This document shows, piece by piece, positions 42,816-51,082 of a DNA stretch of 64,000 nucleotides. Positions within the stretch are counted from its first letter, which is position 1. Each line of letters starts with the position of its first letter. This DNA comes from an uncultured Eubacteriales bacterium (GTDB lineage Bacteria; Bacillota; Clostridia; Oscillospirales; Oscillospiraceae). The stretch is from the NCBI GenBank assembly GCA_900549485.1, contig UROG01000005.1:15808-79807 (forward strand). Direction: 5' to 3'. The notes under the pieces are model-generated. The model did not search any database, was not told the origin of the DNA, and saw nothing but the letters and a program-made list of their open reading frames with translations. A program made the position numbers and the translations under genes.

Positions 42816-43624
42816 GTGAGATAATGAATATGCTTTCGTATCATTTCATGCAGCGCGCTATTATCGTAGGGGTGCTTGTTTCCGTGTGCGCGGCGCTGCT
42901 GGGTGTCTCGCTTGTCCTCAAGCGCTATTCGATGATAGGAGACGGCTTGTCCCATGTCGGGTTCGGAGCGCTTGCTGTGGCGTCGGCCTTCGGGCTCGCA
43001 CCGCTGTGGGTGGCTGTGCCGGTCGTGATAATTGCGGCGGTTTTTCTGCTTAATCTTCAGCAGTCCGGCAAGGTAAAGGGCGATGCGGCCGTGGCAATCA
43101 TTTCAAGCGCCTCTCTTGCGATAGGCGTTATTACGGTTTCTCTCACGACAGGTATGAATACCGAAGTTTCCAGCTATATGTTCGGAAGCATACTTTCCCT
43201 CAGCCGTTCCGATACGGTTCTGAGCGTGATACTGTCTTCTGCCGTACTCGCGTTGTTTATTTTGTTTTATCCGAGAATTTTTGCCGTCACCTTTGACGAG
43301 ACCTTTGCAAAAGCCACCGGAACCGATGCCGGATTTTACAATATGCTGCTTGCCGTGCTGACCGCAGTTACCGTTGTACTTGGTATGCGCATGATGGGCG
43401 CTTTGCTTATTTCAAGCCTTATCATATTCCCGGCTCTCTCCGCGATGCGCGTATGCAAAAGCTTCAAGGCGGTCATTATTACTTCTGCCGTCATTTCCGT
43501 GCTGTGTTTTATTGCCGGAATAACCGCCTCATATTTTCTGGAAACGCCTACCGGCGCAAGCATTGTCGCGGCAGATCTTATAGTCTTCGGTTTATTTGTA
43601 ATTATCGGAAAGACAAAAGAATAA
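42812..43624 (+). CDS. znuB: zinc/manganese ABC transporter permease
   Basis: A 270-residue ABC-3 family permease with seven to eight hydrophobic segments, including LKRYSMIGDGLSHVGFGALA and LLISSLIIFPALSAM. It starts within the znuC stop (ATGA). It completes the metal importer. No Fur/Zur gene is in the window. Confidence 0.92.
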   Translation: MSEIMNMLSYHFMQRAIIVGVLVSVCAALLGVSLVLKRYSMIGDGLSHVGFGALAVASAFGLAPLWVAVPVVIIAAVFLLNLQQSGKVKGDAAVAIISSASLAIGVITVSLTTGMNTEVSSYMFGSILSLSRSDTVLSVILSSAVLALFILFYPRIFAVTFDETFAKATGTDAGFYNMLLAVLTAVTVVLGMRMMGALLISSLIIFPALSAMRVCKSFKAVIITSAVISVLCFIAGITASYFLETPTGASIVAADLIVFGLFVIIGKTKE

Positions 43625-43692
43625 TTATTTATTGAAAATGACGGGGCGCTAAACGTGTTCCGTTATTTTTTTAAAATCAATGTAAAATATAC

Positions 43693-43720
43693 TTGACATT
43701 CCACACGTACGTGTTATAAT
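43693..43720 (+). promoter_or_regulatory. promoter with palindromic operator for the XRE regulator
   Basis: TTGACA (43693-43698) and TATAAT (43715-43720) with a 16-base spacer. The spacer ends in ACACGTACGTGT (43703-43714), a perfect 12-bp palindrome. A second palindrome, AAGTTAACTT, lies at 43730-43739. These are likely binding sites of the regulator encoded downstream. Confidence 0.75.
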
Positions 43721-43765
43721 GCAATTGTAAAGTTAACTTGACAAAATTTCTTGAACGGAGGAAAA

Positions 43766-43963
43766 ATGAAAAATAATATTGAAATCCTGCGTAAATCAAA
43801 AGGAATGACACAGCAGGCTCTTGCGGCGACTGTCGGCGTTTCACGTCAGACGATCATTTCCCTGGAAAACGGAAAATACAGTCCGTCCATAGAGCTCGCA
43901 TTCAAGCTTGCGCGGTTGTTTGAAAAAAGCATAGAGGATCTGTTCATTTATGAGGAGGAGTAA
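43766..43963 (+). CDS. small XRE/Cro-family transcriptional regulator
   Basis: A 65-residue protein that is essentially one helix-turn-helix domain: LRKSKGMTQQALAATVGVSR then QTIISLENGKYSPS. The ATG at 43766 follows GGAGG. An upstream TTG in the same frame overlaps that site. Three bases separate it from the membrane protein gene, a frequent pairing in which the regulator controls the membrane protein and itself. Confidence 0.9.
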   Translation: MKNNIEILRKSKGMTQQALAATVGVSRQTIISLENGKYSPSIELAFKLARLFEKSIEDLFIYEEE

Positions 43964-43966
43964 TGT

Positions 43967-44383
43967 ATGAAACTTAAATCTCAGCGAATCTACAATATTG
44001 TTCTGATTTTTGTCGGCATAGCAGGATGGGCCGTGACCGTATTTTTGCTTGGTGAAAGCGAACAGATCAATTTCATAAGCGGTTTTTTTGCAGGAATTGC
44101 CATGATCGGAATACTCAGGACTGTCAAAACCGCAAGAATTATGAAAAACCCCGAAAAGGCACAGGACTACGAGGCTATGCAGAAGGATGAAAGAACCGTG
44201 TTCGTGGCAGGCAAAGCGCGGTCTATGGCATTTTACGTCTCGATCCTTGCACAGTGCATTGGGGCATTTATTGCATATGCTGTTTTTAAAAACCATCTTA
44301 TCTGTCAGGCACTGTGCTTTGTGACCTGCTTCCAATGCATCGTGTATTATGTGTTCTGGATAATTTATAACAAAAAATGTTGA
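43967..44383 (+). CDS. small membrane protein, DUF2178-like
   Basis: A 138-residue protein with four hydrophobic segments (about 10-27, 35-50, 85-105, 110-130) and a conserved-looking cytoplasmic loop EAMQKDERTVFVAGKARSMA, which is typical of the DUF2178/XRE-associated membrane families. Function unknown. It is co-transcribed with the XRE regulator and closed by a strong terminator. Confidence 0.7.
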   Translation: MKLKSQRIYNIVLIFVGIAGWAVTVFLLGESEQINFISGFFAGIAMIGILRTVKTARIMKNPEKAQDYEAMQKDERTVFVAGKARSMAFYVSILAQCIGAFIAYAVFKNHLICQALCFVTCFQCIVYYVFWIIYNKKC

Positions 44384-44389
44384 TAAGTA

Positions 44390-44420
44390 TAAAAAGGTCT
44401 GCGTTTGCAGACCTTTTTAT
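44390..44420. terminator. bidirectional terminator
   Basis: AAAAAGGTCTGC-GTTT-GCAGACCTTTTT, symmetrical with A and T runs, serving the XRE unit and the convergent dapA. Confidence 0.92.
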
Positions 44421-44423
44421 ATG

Positions 44424-45320
44424 TCAGATAATATTAAAGCCCGAGCTTATCAGGGTGTTTTTAAGAACCGTATAACTGCTTTCGCTCATCTCCGTCAGTG
44501 GCAGACGCATAACCCCGGAATCGGCTCCGAGCATTTTCATCGCCGTTTTAATTGGGATTGGGTTTGTTTCTATAAACAGAGCGTTAAAAAGAGCCGAGTA
44601 TTTCGCGTTAAGCTCGGCGGCTTCCGGGTATTCACCGTCAAGGCAGTGCCGGCAAAGCTTTGAGACGGCTCCCGGCACTATGTTTGAGGCAACGGAAATA
44701 ACGCCTAATGCACCCAGAGCCATCATCGGAACCGTGTTGTCGTCGTTACCGCTCCACACGTAAAGATCGTTTCCGCAGCGGCTTATTATCTGCCCTATAT
44801 GACTTATATCGCCTGAGGCTTCTTTGACCCCTACAATATTCGGGTGTTCGGACAGCTTTTTGTAGGTGTCAGGACTTATGCTCATGCCGGTTCTTGACGG
44901 CACATTATAAAGGATTATTGGAATGTCGACGCGGTCGGCTACATAGGAGAAATGGTCGATAAGTCCCTTTTGAGTCGTTTTGTTATAATACGGCGTGACC
45001 ATAAGAACGGCGTCTGCCCCTAAAAACTTCGCGCTTTCGGCTTTTGAATATGCCGTCAGGGTGTTGTTGCCGCCGATTCCGGCGATAACCTTCATTTTGC
45101 CGTTTACTTCTCTGACAGCAAAGCGGGTAAGCTCTTCGTATTCGTTTGCACTTACCGTTGCGCCTTCGCCGGTCGTACCGCATATCACAATCGCGGAAGT
45201 ACCGTTTTCATATTGAAAATCAATGTTCGCTTTCAGACGCTGGTAATCAGGCTTTCCGTCTTTATCAAAAGGAGTTATCAGTGCCGTGCATGAGCCTTTA
45301 AAAACAGGTGTTTTGACCAT
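44424..45320 (-). CDS. dapA: 4-hydroxy-tetrahydrodipicolinate synthase
   Basis: A 298-residue TIM-barrel enzyme that condenses pyruvate with aspartate semialdehyde in lysine and diaminopimelate synthesis, and it also supplies dipicolinate in spore formers. CGTTGEGATVSANEYEEL, the Tyr in YNVPSRTGMSISP and the Schiff-base Lys in IVGVKEASGD are present. The ATG at 45320 with GGAGGT eight bases upstream is chosen. The frame's 58 extra codons upstream are not coding. No lysine riboswitch was seen. Confidence 0.95.
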   Translation of the reverse strand: MVKTPVFKGSCTALITPFDKDGKPDYQRLKANIDFQYENGTSAIVICGTTGEGATVSANEYEELTRFAVREVNGKMKVIAGIGGNNTLTAYSKAESAKFLGADAVLMVTPYYNKTTQKGLIDHFSYVADRVDIPIILYNVPSRTGMSISPDTYKKLSEHPNIVGVKEASGDISHIGQIISRCGNDLYVWSGNDDNTVPMMALGALGVISVASNIVPGAVSKLCRHCLDGEYPEAAELNAKYSALFNALFIETNPIPIKTAMKMLGADSGVMRLPLTEMSESSYTVLKNTLISSGFNII

Positions 45321-45411
45321 AAAATATACCTCCGTAAATAAATCAGAAGACAAATACATGATATTTTTTCTCCGCGGAAAATAGAACGCAGAATTGAAAA
45401 AAGCTTTTTTG

Positions 45412-45440
45412 TTGAAAGTGAGGGAATAATTTGCTATAAT
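45412..45440 (+). promoter_or_regulatory. sigma-A promoter of the queA-tgt-yajC operon
   Basis: TTGAAA (45412-45417) and TATAAT (45435-45440) with a 17-base spacer, about 50 bp before queA. Confidence 0.75.
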
Positions 45441-45492
45441 TATTTTTGATAGACAAGAATACAGAAAATTATTTGCATATTCGGAGCGCTGC

Positions 45493-46515
45493 ATGAAAAA
45501 AACTGATTTTTATTACGATCTGCCTGAAGAGCTTATTGCCCAGACGCCGCTGGAGAGAAGAGACGGCTCAAGACTGATGCTTCTTGACAAAGCGACAGGC
45601 AAGATAGAGCACAGACATTTTTATGAGCTTCCTGCGTTTCTTAAACCCGGCGACTGTCTTGTGCTCAATAATTCAAGGGTGCTTCCTGCGAGACTTATCG
45701 GTTCGCGTAAAACTGGTGGCGCGGTTGAGCTTGTGCTGCTTAGGGATCTGGGTGACGATCTCTGGGAGTGCCTGAGCCGGCCGGGAAGAAAAACCAAGCC
45801 TGGCACGGAATTGATATTCGGCGGGGGAGAGCTTACCGCGACGGTCGAGGCAGTTGCCGAGGGCGGCAACCGGCTTGTACGTTTTCATTACAGCGGAATA
45901 TTTCTTGAGTGCCTTGAACGGCTTGGGAAAATGCCTCTGCCGCCGTACATTAAGGCAGAGCTTCAGGATTCTGAGAGATATCAGACCGTCTATTCAAAAG
46001 AGCTCGGAAGCGCCGCCGCACCGACTGCGGGTCTTCACTTTACGCTTGAGCTTTTGGATAAGTTGAAGTCGATGGGCGTAAATATCTGCTATGTGACGCT
46101 CCATGTCGGTCTCGGCACATTCAGACCGGTGAAGGAAGAAGAAATAGAAAACCATGATATGCATTCCGAATTCTGTATGATCCCTCCGGAAACGGCGGAA
46201 ACGATCAACCGCACGAAACTGCGCGGCGGAAGGGTCATCGCGGTAGGAACAACGTCGTGCAGAACTCTTGAAAGCTTTGCGCACCCGGACGGAACTCTCG
46301 GTGAAAGCTCCGGCTGGACGGATATTTTTATTTATCCGGGCTATAAATTCAAGTGCATCGACGGTCTGATAACAAATTTTCATCTGCCGGAAAGCACTTT
46401 GATAATGCTTGTATCCGCACTTGCCGGAAGAGAGCATATTCTTGACGCTTACAAAGCCGCCGTTGAAGAGCGCTACCGTTTCTTCTCCTTCGGCGATGCG
46501 ATGTTTATCAGTTGA
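45493..46515 (+). CDS. queA: S-adenosylmethionine:tRNA ribosyltransferase-isomerase
   Basis: A 340-residue enzyme that builds epoxyqueuosine on tRNA in the queuosine pathway. YDLPEELIAQTPLERRDGSR at the N terminus, VLNNSRVLPARL, SAAAPTAGLHFT and the C-terminal ITNFHLPESTLIMLVSA are family motifs. It precedes tgt by 31 bp, the classical arrangement. Confidence 0.97.
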   Translation: MKKTDFYYDLPEELIAQTPLERRDGSRLMLLDKATGKIEHRHFYELPAFLKPGDCLVLNNSRVLPARLIGSRKTGGAVELVLLRDLGDDLWECLSRPGRKTKPGTELIFGGGELTATVEAVAEGGNRLVRFHYSGIFLECLERLGKMPLPPYIKAELQDSERYQTVYSKELGSAAAPTAGLHFTLELLDKLKSMGVNICYVTLHVGLGTFRPVKEEEIENHDMHSEFCMIPPETAETINRTKLRGGRVIAVGTTSCRTLESFAHPDGTLGESSGWTDIFIYPGYKFKCIDGLITNFHLPESTLIMLVSALAGREHILDAYKAAVEERYRFFSFGDAMFIS

Positions 46516-46546
46516 AGTTTATCAGTTGAATAGGAGACAGAATAAT

Positions 46547-47677
46547 TTGTATACTTTATTGAAGCAGGAAGGCCGCGCACGCAGAGGATGCCTTGAGACG
46601 CCTCACGGCACTGTCCAGACACCTGTATTTATGAACGTCGGTACGCAAGGCGCTATCAAAGGCGCACTTTCGGCAAAGGATCTTGGCGAAATAGGCTGTC
46701 AGGTGGAGCTTTCAAACACATACCATCTGCATGTAAGACCTGGCGATGAACTCATACGGGAGTTGGGCGGCTTACACAAATTCATGACGTGGGACGGTCC
46801 CATTCTGACCGACAGCGGCGGATTTCAGATATTCTCGCTTGCAAAGCTGCGTAAGATCAAGGAGGACGGGGTAAGGTTCAATTCGCATGTAGACGGAAGG
46901 CACATATTTATGGGACCGGAGGAGAGCATGCGCATACAGTCAAATCTTGGTTCCGACATCGCTATGGCTTTTGACGAGTGCATTAAAATACCTTCCCCAA
47001 AGGACTATGTAAAGGATTCCTGCGACAGGACGTTCCGCTGGCTCGAAAGATGCAAGAAGGCCAACGCTCAGTATAACAGCGAGGACGATGCGGTAAATCC
47101 CGGTCAGATGCTCTTCGGAATAAATCAGGGCGCTGTTTTTCATGATATCAGGATCGAGCATATGAAAAAAATAGCCGAGCTTGATCTTCCCGGATACGCA
47201 ATAGGCGGTCTTGCGGTGGGCGAGTCTCATCAGGAGATGTACGATACCATTGAGGCCGTAGAGGAATATATGCCGAAGAATAAGCCGCGCTATCTTATGG
47301 GCGTGGGTACGCCGGTGAATATTATCGAGAGCGTATGGCGCGGGGTTGATTTTTTTGATTGCGTTATGCCAGCGCGCAACGGAAGACATGGTCATCTTTT
47401 TACTTGGGGAGGCATAATCAACATCAAAAACGAGAAGTATCAGAAGGACTTGCTTCCGATTGATCCTGAATGTGATTGTCCGGTGTGCAGAAGATATTCA
47501 AGGGCGTATATCCGCCATCTCTTCAAGGCGGAGGAAATGCTGGCCATGCGCCTTGCGGTCATGCACAATCTGTATTTTTACAACAGCCTGACAAAACGTA
47601 TCCGTGAAGCTCTTGACGAAGGCGCTTTTTCGCAGTTCAGAAAAAAATATATCGAAATTCTTGATAAACGCATATAA
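46547..47677 (+). CDS. tgt: queuine/preQ1 tRNA-guanine transglycosylase
   Basis: A 376-residue TIM-barrel enzyme that swaps guanine for preQ1 at position 34 of GU(N) anticodon tRNAs. It has SNTYHLHVRPG, WDGPILTDSGGFQIFSLAK (catalytic Asp), GGLAVGES and the zinc site CDCPVCRRYS with later Cys/His. Start is TTG at 46547, ten bases after AGGAG. The longer frame reading back into queA would misplace the N terminus. A 14-bp duplication (GTTTATCAGTTGAA twice) spans the queA stop just upstream. Confidence 0.96.
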   Translation: MYTLLKQEGRARRGCLETPHGTVQTPVFMNVGTQGAIKGALSAKDLGEIGCQVELSNTYHLHVRPGDELIRELGGLHKFMTWDGPILTDSGGFQIFSLAKLRKIKEDGVRFNSHVDGRHIFMGPEESMRIQSNLGSDIAMAFDECIKIPSPKDYVKDSCDRTFRWLERCKKANAQYNSEDDAVNPGQMLFGINQGAVFHDIRIEHMKKIAELDLPGYAIGGLAVGESHQEMYDTIEAVEEYMPKNKPRYLMGVGTPVNIIESVWRGVDFFDCVMPARNGRHGHLFTWGGIINIKNEKYQKDLLPIDPECDCPVCRRYSRAYIRHLFKAEEMLAMRLAVMHNLYFYNSLTKRIREALDEGAFSQFRKKYIEILDKRI

Positions 47678-47741
47678 TTGCTTGAATTTATTTGAATAAC
47701 CATGTATAATAGCTTGACTTAATTTTTTGGAGGTTCGCAAA

Positions 47742-48086
47742 ATGTTTTTTACCACAGATACGACCGCTGCGGCAGGCGGAAGCTCAATGATTATTATGCT
47801 TGTGGCAATGTTTGCCGTTTTCTATTTTCTCATCATTCGTCCTGAAAACAAAAAGAAGAAAAAGACGGAAGAGATGCGCAACTCCCTTTCTCTCGGCGAC
47901 GGTATAACCACCATCGGCGGTCTTACCGGAAAAATCGTTCAGATAACCGAAGACACCATTACTTTCGAAACCGGCGAGGACAGAGTGCGTATTCAGGCCA
48001 AGAAATGGTGCATATCTACCACCGATAAAATCGAAGCAGCCGAAGCGGAAGCGGCAAAAAGCAAGACTCGCGGCAAAAAATCCTGA
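47742..48086 (+). CDS. yajC: preprotein translocase subunit YajC
   Basis: A 114-residue protein with one membrane helix (IIMLVAMFAVFYFLIIRPEN), followed by KKKKKTEEMRNSLSLGDGIT and TIGGLTGKIVQI, diagnostic of YajC, an accessory of the Sec translocase. The ATG at 47742 follows GGAGG. The TTG five codons earlier is part of that site. It follows tgt as in many bacteria. Confidence 0.94.
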   Translation: MFFTTDTTAAAGGSSMIIMLVAMFAVFYFLIIRPENKKKKKTEEMRNSLSLGDGITTIGGLTGKIVQITEDTITFETGEDRVRIQAKKWCISTTDKIEAAEAEAAKSKTRGKKS

Positions 48087-48106
48087 TCTGTTCTTTTATC
48101 AGTTTT

Positions 48107-48152
48107 ACCCCCGTATTTATAGAGTGTATCTTCTATAAATACGGGGGTGTTA
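48107..48152 (+). promoter_or_regulatory. 17-bp perfect hairpin between yajC and the TIGR04086 gene
   Basis: ACCCCCGTATTTATAGA (48107-48123) pairs fully with 48132-48148 around an 8-nt loop, followed by GTTATTTT. The right arm contains GGGGGTG, the only ribosome-binding site of the next gene. It can therefore act both as a terminator of the yajC transcript and as a lock on translation of the following gene. Confidence 0.8.
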
Positions 48153-48154
48153 TT

Positions 48155-48553
48155 TTGCATAAAAAAGGCTTGGACACAGTGTCTTTGAAAATTACATTCA
48201 GGGGGATAGCAGTGTGGTTCGCACTTCTTATTCTGCTTACGGTGCTGGCGTCCGCATTTGCGGGAAAAATGAATATCAATGAAAAACATACAGCCTACAT
48301 AAGCTCTGCTCTGACATTTGTTTCCTCGGCTGCGGCAGGATACACAGTACGCAGAGGAAAGGCGAAATTTCTCTATTCGCTGATATTATCAATTACGCTG
48401 ATCGTTATTGCGCTGCTGCTGGGGTTTATCATTTCTTCCGGAAATTTATACTCAGGCGGAATTTTGAGTGTTGCAAGCTTTACTCTCTGCGGCGTTTTTG
48501 CCGGAAGCATTATAACTCCGCCGAAGAAAAGGAACGGAAAGATAAAATTATAA
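48155..48553 (+). CDS. TIGR04086 family membrane protein
   Basis: A 132-residue protein with four hydrophobic helices in the usual spacing of the TIGR04086 family, which often follows yajC in Clostridia. Function unknown. Start is TTG, six bases after GGGGGTG, which is buried in the preceding hairpin, so translation may be limited. Confidence 0.78.
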   Translation: MHKKGLDTVSLKITFRGIAVWFALLILLTVLASAFAGKMNINEKHTAYISSALTFVSSAAAGYTVRRGKAKFLYSLILSITLIVIALLLGFIISSGNLYSGGILSVASFTLCGVFAGSIITPPKKRNGKIKL

Positions 48554-48917
48554 TCATAACAGGCATAACGGAATTTACATAATTCGAGTACGCCGGTTAC
48601 ACAATATGGTGATAATATTGCAGAAAAGTTAAAAACGCAGCACAATATATTGACGAAATCGAATATAACCGTTTACATAAACGAAATTTTTTTCTCAAAA
48701 AAGTAAAAAAGACTTGATTTTTCAGCAAGAATGTAATATATTGTTACCAGAACGAATTATGTTAAGCAATTTTTTATTATGAAGCACCGTGCACCGCGAA
48801 AATGCCTGATAATCGAAGCTTTTTTGGTTGCATGAAAAACATAATCAGGTTGCTGAAATGAGCCGGAAAACAGACCTTTGCAATCGGCACACAACGACGG
48901 AAGAAGAGGGCGGCACA
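48554..48917 (+). other. 364-bp gap before the xer gene, with promoter and palindromic sites
   Basis: AT-rich, with no gene recognised. It contains GAATTTACATAATTC (48571-48585) and CGTTTACATAAACG (48670-48683), both palindrome-like and sharing TTTACATAA with the dif-like region at 60.2 kb. A promoter pair TTGATT (48714-48719) and TATATT (48737-48742), spacer 17, precedes the recombinase gene. A long frame upstream of the chosen start is not supported by a ribosome-binding site. Confidence 0.6.
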
Positions 48918-49808
48918 ATGCAGAACACAGAGATTTGCGAAATCTTCGAAAGGTATTTGAGAGAAGACAAAAAATCATCCCCGAATACTTTAAGCTCATA
49001 TATGCGTGATATCAAGCAGCTCGGAGATTATCTGGAAACAAATTATGACACGACTATCCTTGCCGCTACCGATGAAGAATTGGGCGCTTATATAGACTCG
49101 CTGAGAGCGGAAGGAAAATCCGTCGCTACCGTTTCGAGATCCATTGCCTCAATAAAATGCCTGTATCAGCACCTGTGCATAAAAAGATACATAGAGTTCA
49201 ACCCCTCGCTTAAGCTTGTTCCCGATAAAAGTACTCAGAAGCTTCCTCAGATCCTCACAAGCGCAGAAGTGGAGACTCTGCTCAGCCAGCCCCGCTGTAT
49301 AGACGCCAAAGGATACCGTGATAAGGCGATGCTTGAGCTTCTTTATGCAACCGGAATAAGAGTAACGGAGCTTATAGATCTGAACATCGACGACGTTAAT
49401 CTGACTGCCGGCGCTATACGCTGCGAGAGCAGAGGCAAGGAAAGATATATTCCCATATACCCCGATGCCGTTAAAGCGCTGAGCGAGTATATCACGCTTG
49501 TTCGCCCTCAGATGATAGCCACGCAGGAAGAACCTTCTCTGTTCGTAAATGTAAGCGGCGAGCGTATGTCAAGACAGGGATTCTGGAAAATAATCAAATT
49601 TTACCAGAAAAAAGCCGGTATTGAAAAGGACATTACGCCGCACACGCTGCGCCACTCTTTTGCCGCGCATCTGCTTGAAAACGGAGCGGATATACACTCG
49701 ATTCAGGAGATGCTCGGTCACTCCGATATATCTTCAACCCAGGTATATTCGCATCTTATAAAAAAGCAGCTCAAGGACGTATACAATAAAGCTCATCCCA
49801 GAGCCTGA
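48918..49808 (+). CDS. xerD: tyrosine recombinase XerC/XerD
   Basis: A 296-residue site-specific recombinase: SAM-like core-binding domain in residues 1-95 and a catalytic domain with Arg in YATGIRVTELIDL, Lys in CESRGKERYIPI, HTLRHSFAAHLLENG, LGHSDISS and the nucleophile Tyr in TQVYSHLIK. All catalytic residues are present and the length is that of chromosomal Xer proteins. It probably resolves chromosome dimers. The XerC/XerD choice is uncertain. The ATG at 48918 with GAGGGCGG upstream is preferred. Confidence 0.92.
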   Translation: MQNTEICEIFERYLREDKKSSPNTLSSYMRDIKQLGDYLETNYDTTILAATDEELGAYIDSLRAEGKSVATVSRSIASIKCLYQHLCIKRYIEFNPSLKLVPDKSTQKLPQILTSAEVETLLSQPRCIDAKGYRDKAMLELLYATGIRVTELIDLNIDDVNLTAGAIRCESRGKERYIPIYPDAVKALSEYITLVRPQMIATQEEPSLFVNVSGERMSRQGFWKIIKFYQKKAGIEKDITPHTLRHSFAAHLLENGADIHSIQEMLGHSDISSTQVYSHLIKKQLKDVYNKAHPRA

Positions 49809-49819
49809 TATGCTTAACT

Positions 49820-49850
49820 AAAACCCGATGTGTTCAACATCGGGTTTTGG
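49820..49850 (+). terminator. terminator of xerD
   Basis: AAAACCCGATG pairs with CATCGGGTTTT around a 7-nt loop. Confidence 0.85.
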
Positions 49851-49873
49851 TTTCATGTCGCCTTATGCTTACT

Positions 49874-49910
49874 GATTTTTGCCCGCAGGCAAAAAAACTC
49901 TGCGAAGCTT
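49874..49910 (-). repeat. partial inverted copy of the 21.0-kb repeat
   Basis: On the minus strand this segment reads TTCGCAGAGTTTTTTTGCC then TGCGGGCAAAAAT, matching the left end of the element at 20960 (TCGCAGAGTTTTTTGCCCGC, AGGCATAAAAAA). The central bases are exchanged so that the small palindrome is kept. Confidence 0.6.
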
Positions 49911-49962
49911 TTCGGTTGATATGCAGAAGAAAATATGTTAAAATCAAGCGGGAAGTGGTTTA

Positions 49963-50475
49963 ATGCGAATTTTGGGAATTGACCCAGGTATTGCAACGAT
50001 CGGTTTTGCTGTTCTCGATTCCGCCTCAGGCAGATTCAGCCTTGTTAAATGCGGAGTTATTTCTACCCCGGCACATACAAACCTTTCATCAAGGCTTGAA
50101 AGAATTTTCGATGACCTGTGCAGTCTTATAGAGATGTTTTCTCCTGACTGCGTTTCCGTTGAAGAGCTTTTTTTTAATACCAATATTACAACGGGTATCT
50201 CCGTTGCGCACGGCAGAGGCGTGATTTTGCTTGCCTGCCAGAAGCATGGACTGAAGATATACGAATATACGCCTTTGCAGGTCAAGCAGTCCGTTGTCGG
50301 CTATGGCAGGGCAGAAAAGCATCAGGTGATGGAGATGGTCAAGCGGCTCTGCTCCCTGAAAGCCGCTCCAAAGCCGGATGACGCCGCAGATGCCGTTGCT
50401 CTTGCTCTGTGCCATGCGAGAAGCTCATCGTCTTTGCTTTATAAAGGAGAAAACGAAAAATGTTCTACCATATAG
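49963..50475 (+). CDS. ruvC: Holliday junction resolvase RuvC
   Basis: A 170-residue endonuclease that cuts Holliday junctions. Acidic catalytic residues are in ILGIDPGIATIG, VSVEELFFNTN and KPDDAADAVALALCHA. Length matches the family. It overlaps ruvA by 16 bp in a ruvC-ruvA-ruvB operon. Confidence 0.96.
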   Translation: MRILGIDPGIATIGFAVLDSASGRFSLVKCGVISTPAHTNLSSRLERIFDDLCSLIEMFSPDCVSVEELFFNTNITTGISVAHGRGVILLACQKHGLKIYEYTPLQVKQSVVGYGRAEKHQVMEMVKRLCSLKAAPKPDDAADAVALALCHARSSSSLLYKGENEKCSTI

Positions 50476-51062
50476 AAGGCGTTGTCGCCGAGCTTGAGCC
50501 TAATTTTACCGTTATAGAATGCGGCGGCGTCGGGTTTGCCGTCAATGTATCCGCGAACACCGTCAGTACGCTGAAGAAAGGCGGCAAAGCAAAGCTTTAT
50601 ATTTCAGAATCGGTTTCGGAAAACGCTTTTGATCTCTTCGGTTTTGCTGAAAAATCCGAAAAACGCTGTTTTGAAATGCTTACGGCTGTCTCCGGCATAG
50701 GTCCTAAAGCGGCGCTTTCCATGCTGTCGTACAACACGCCTGAAGGTCTCGCACTGGCAATACTCAACGGCGACGAAAAGGCACTGACCGCTGCGCCGGG
50801 TGTCGGGAAAAAAATCGCCCAGCGTGCTATCCTCGAGCTGAAGGACAAGATGAGCAAGGAAACGGGTAAGATGAGCTTTGATTTCAGCGCGCCTGTTTTG
50901 AATGTACGGAATGCGGAAAGCAATGTAAACGACGCGATCGCCGCTCTTTCTGTCCTTGGCTATTCGACCGCCGAAATAACCCCCGTCCTTAAAACACTGG
51001 ACATTGAAAACATGTCTTCTGAACAGATAATCAAGTCTGTACTGAAAAACATGGTTAAATAG
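50460..51062 (+). CDS. ruvA: Holliday junction branch migration protein RuvA
   Basis: A 200-residue protein with an OB domain (MFYHIEGVVAELEPNFTVIE), two helix-hairpin-helix motifs (LTAVSGIGPKAALSML and LTAAPGVGKKIAQRAI) and a C-terminal domain that binds RuvB. It holds the junction while RuvB moves it. Confidence 0.96.
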   Translation: MFYHIEGVVAELEPNFTVIECGGVGFAVNVSANTVSTLKKGGKAKLYISESVSENAFDLFGFAEKSEKRCFEMLTAVSGIGPKAALSMLSYNTPEGLALAILNGDEKALTAAPGVGKKIAQRAILELKDKMSKETGKMSFDFSAPVLNVRNAESNVNDAIAALSVLGYSTAEITPVLKTLDIENMSSEQIIKSVLKNMVK

Positions 51063-51082
51063 TATCAAAGGAAATATTGAAA

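Noticed and set aside
44424..45500. Lysine riboswitch upstream of dapA
   Set aside because: The gap between dapA and queA is only about 170 bp, largely A/T-rich, and shows no lysine-riboswitch core.
46504..46530. Duplication of GTTTATCAGTTGAA at the queA stop as a frameshift or mobile trace
   Set aside because: It begins at the queA stop region, leaves both genes intact and is explained by a small slippage duplication.
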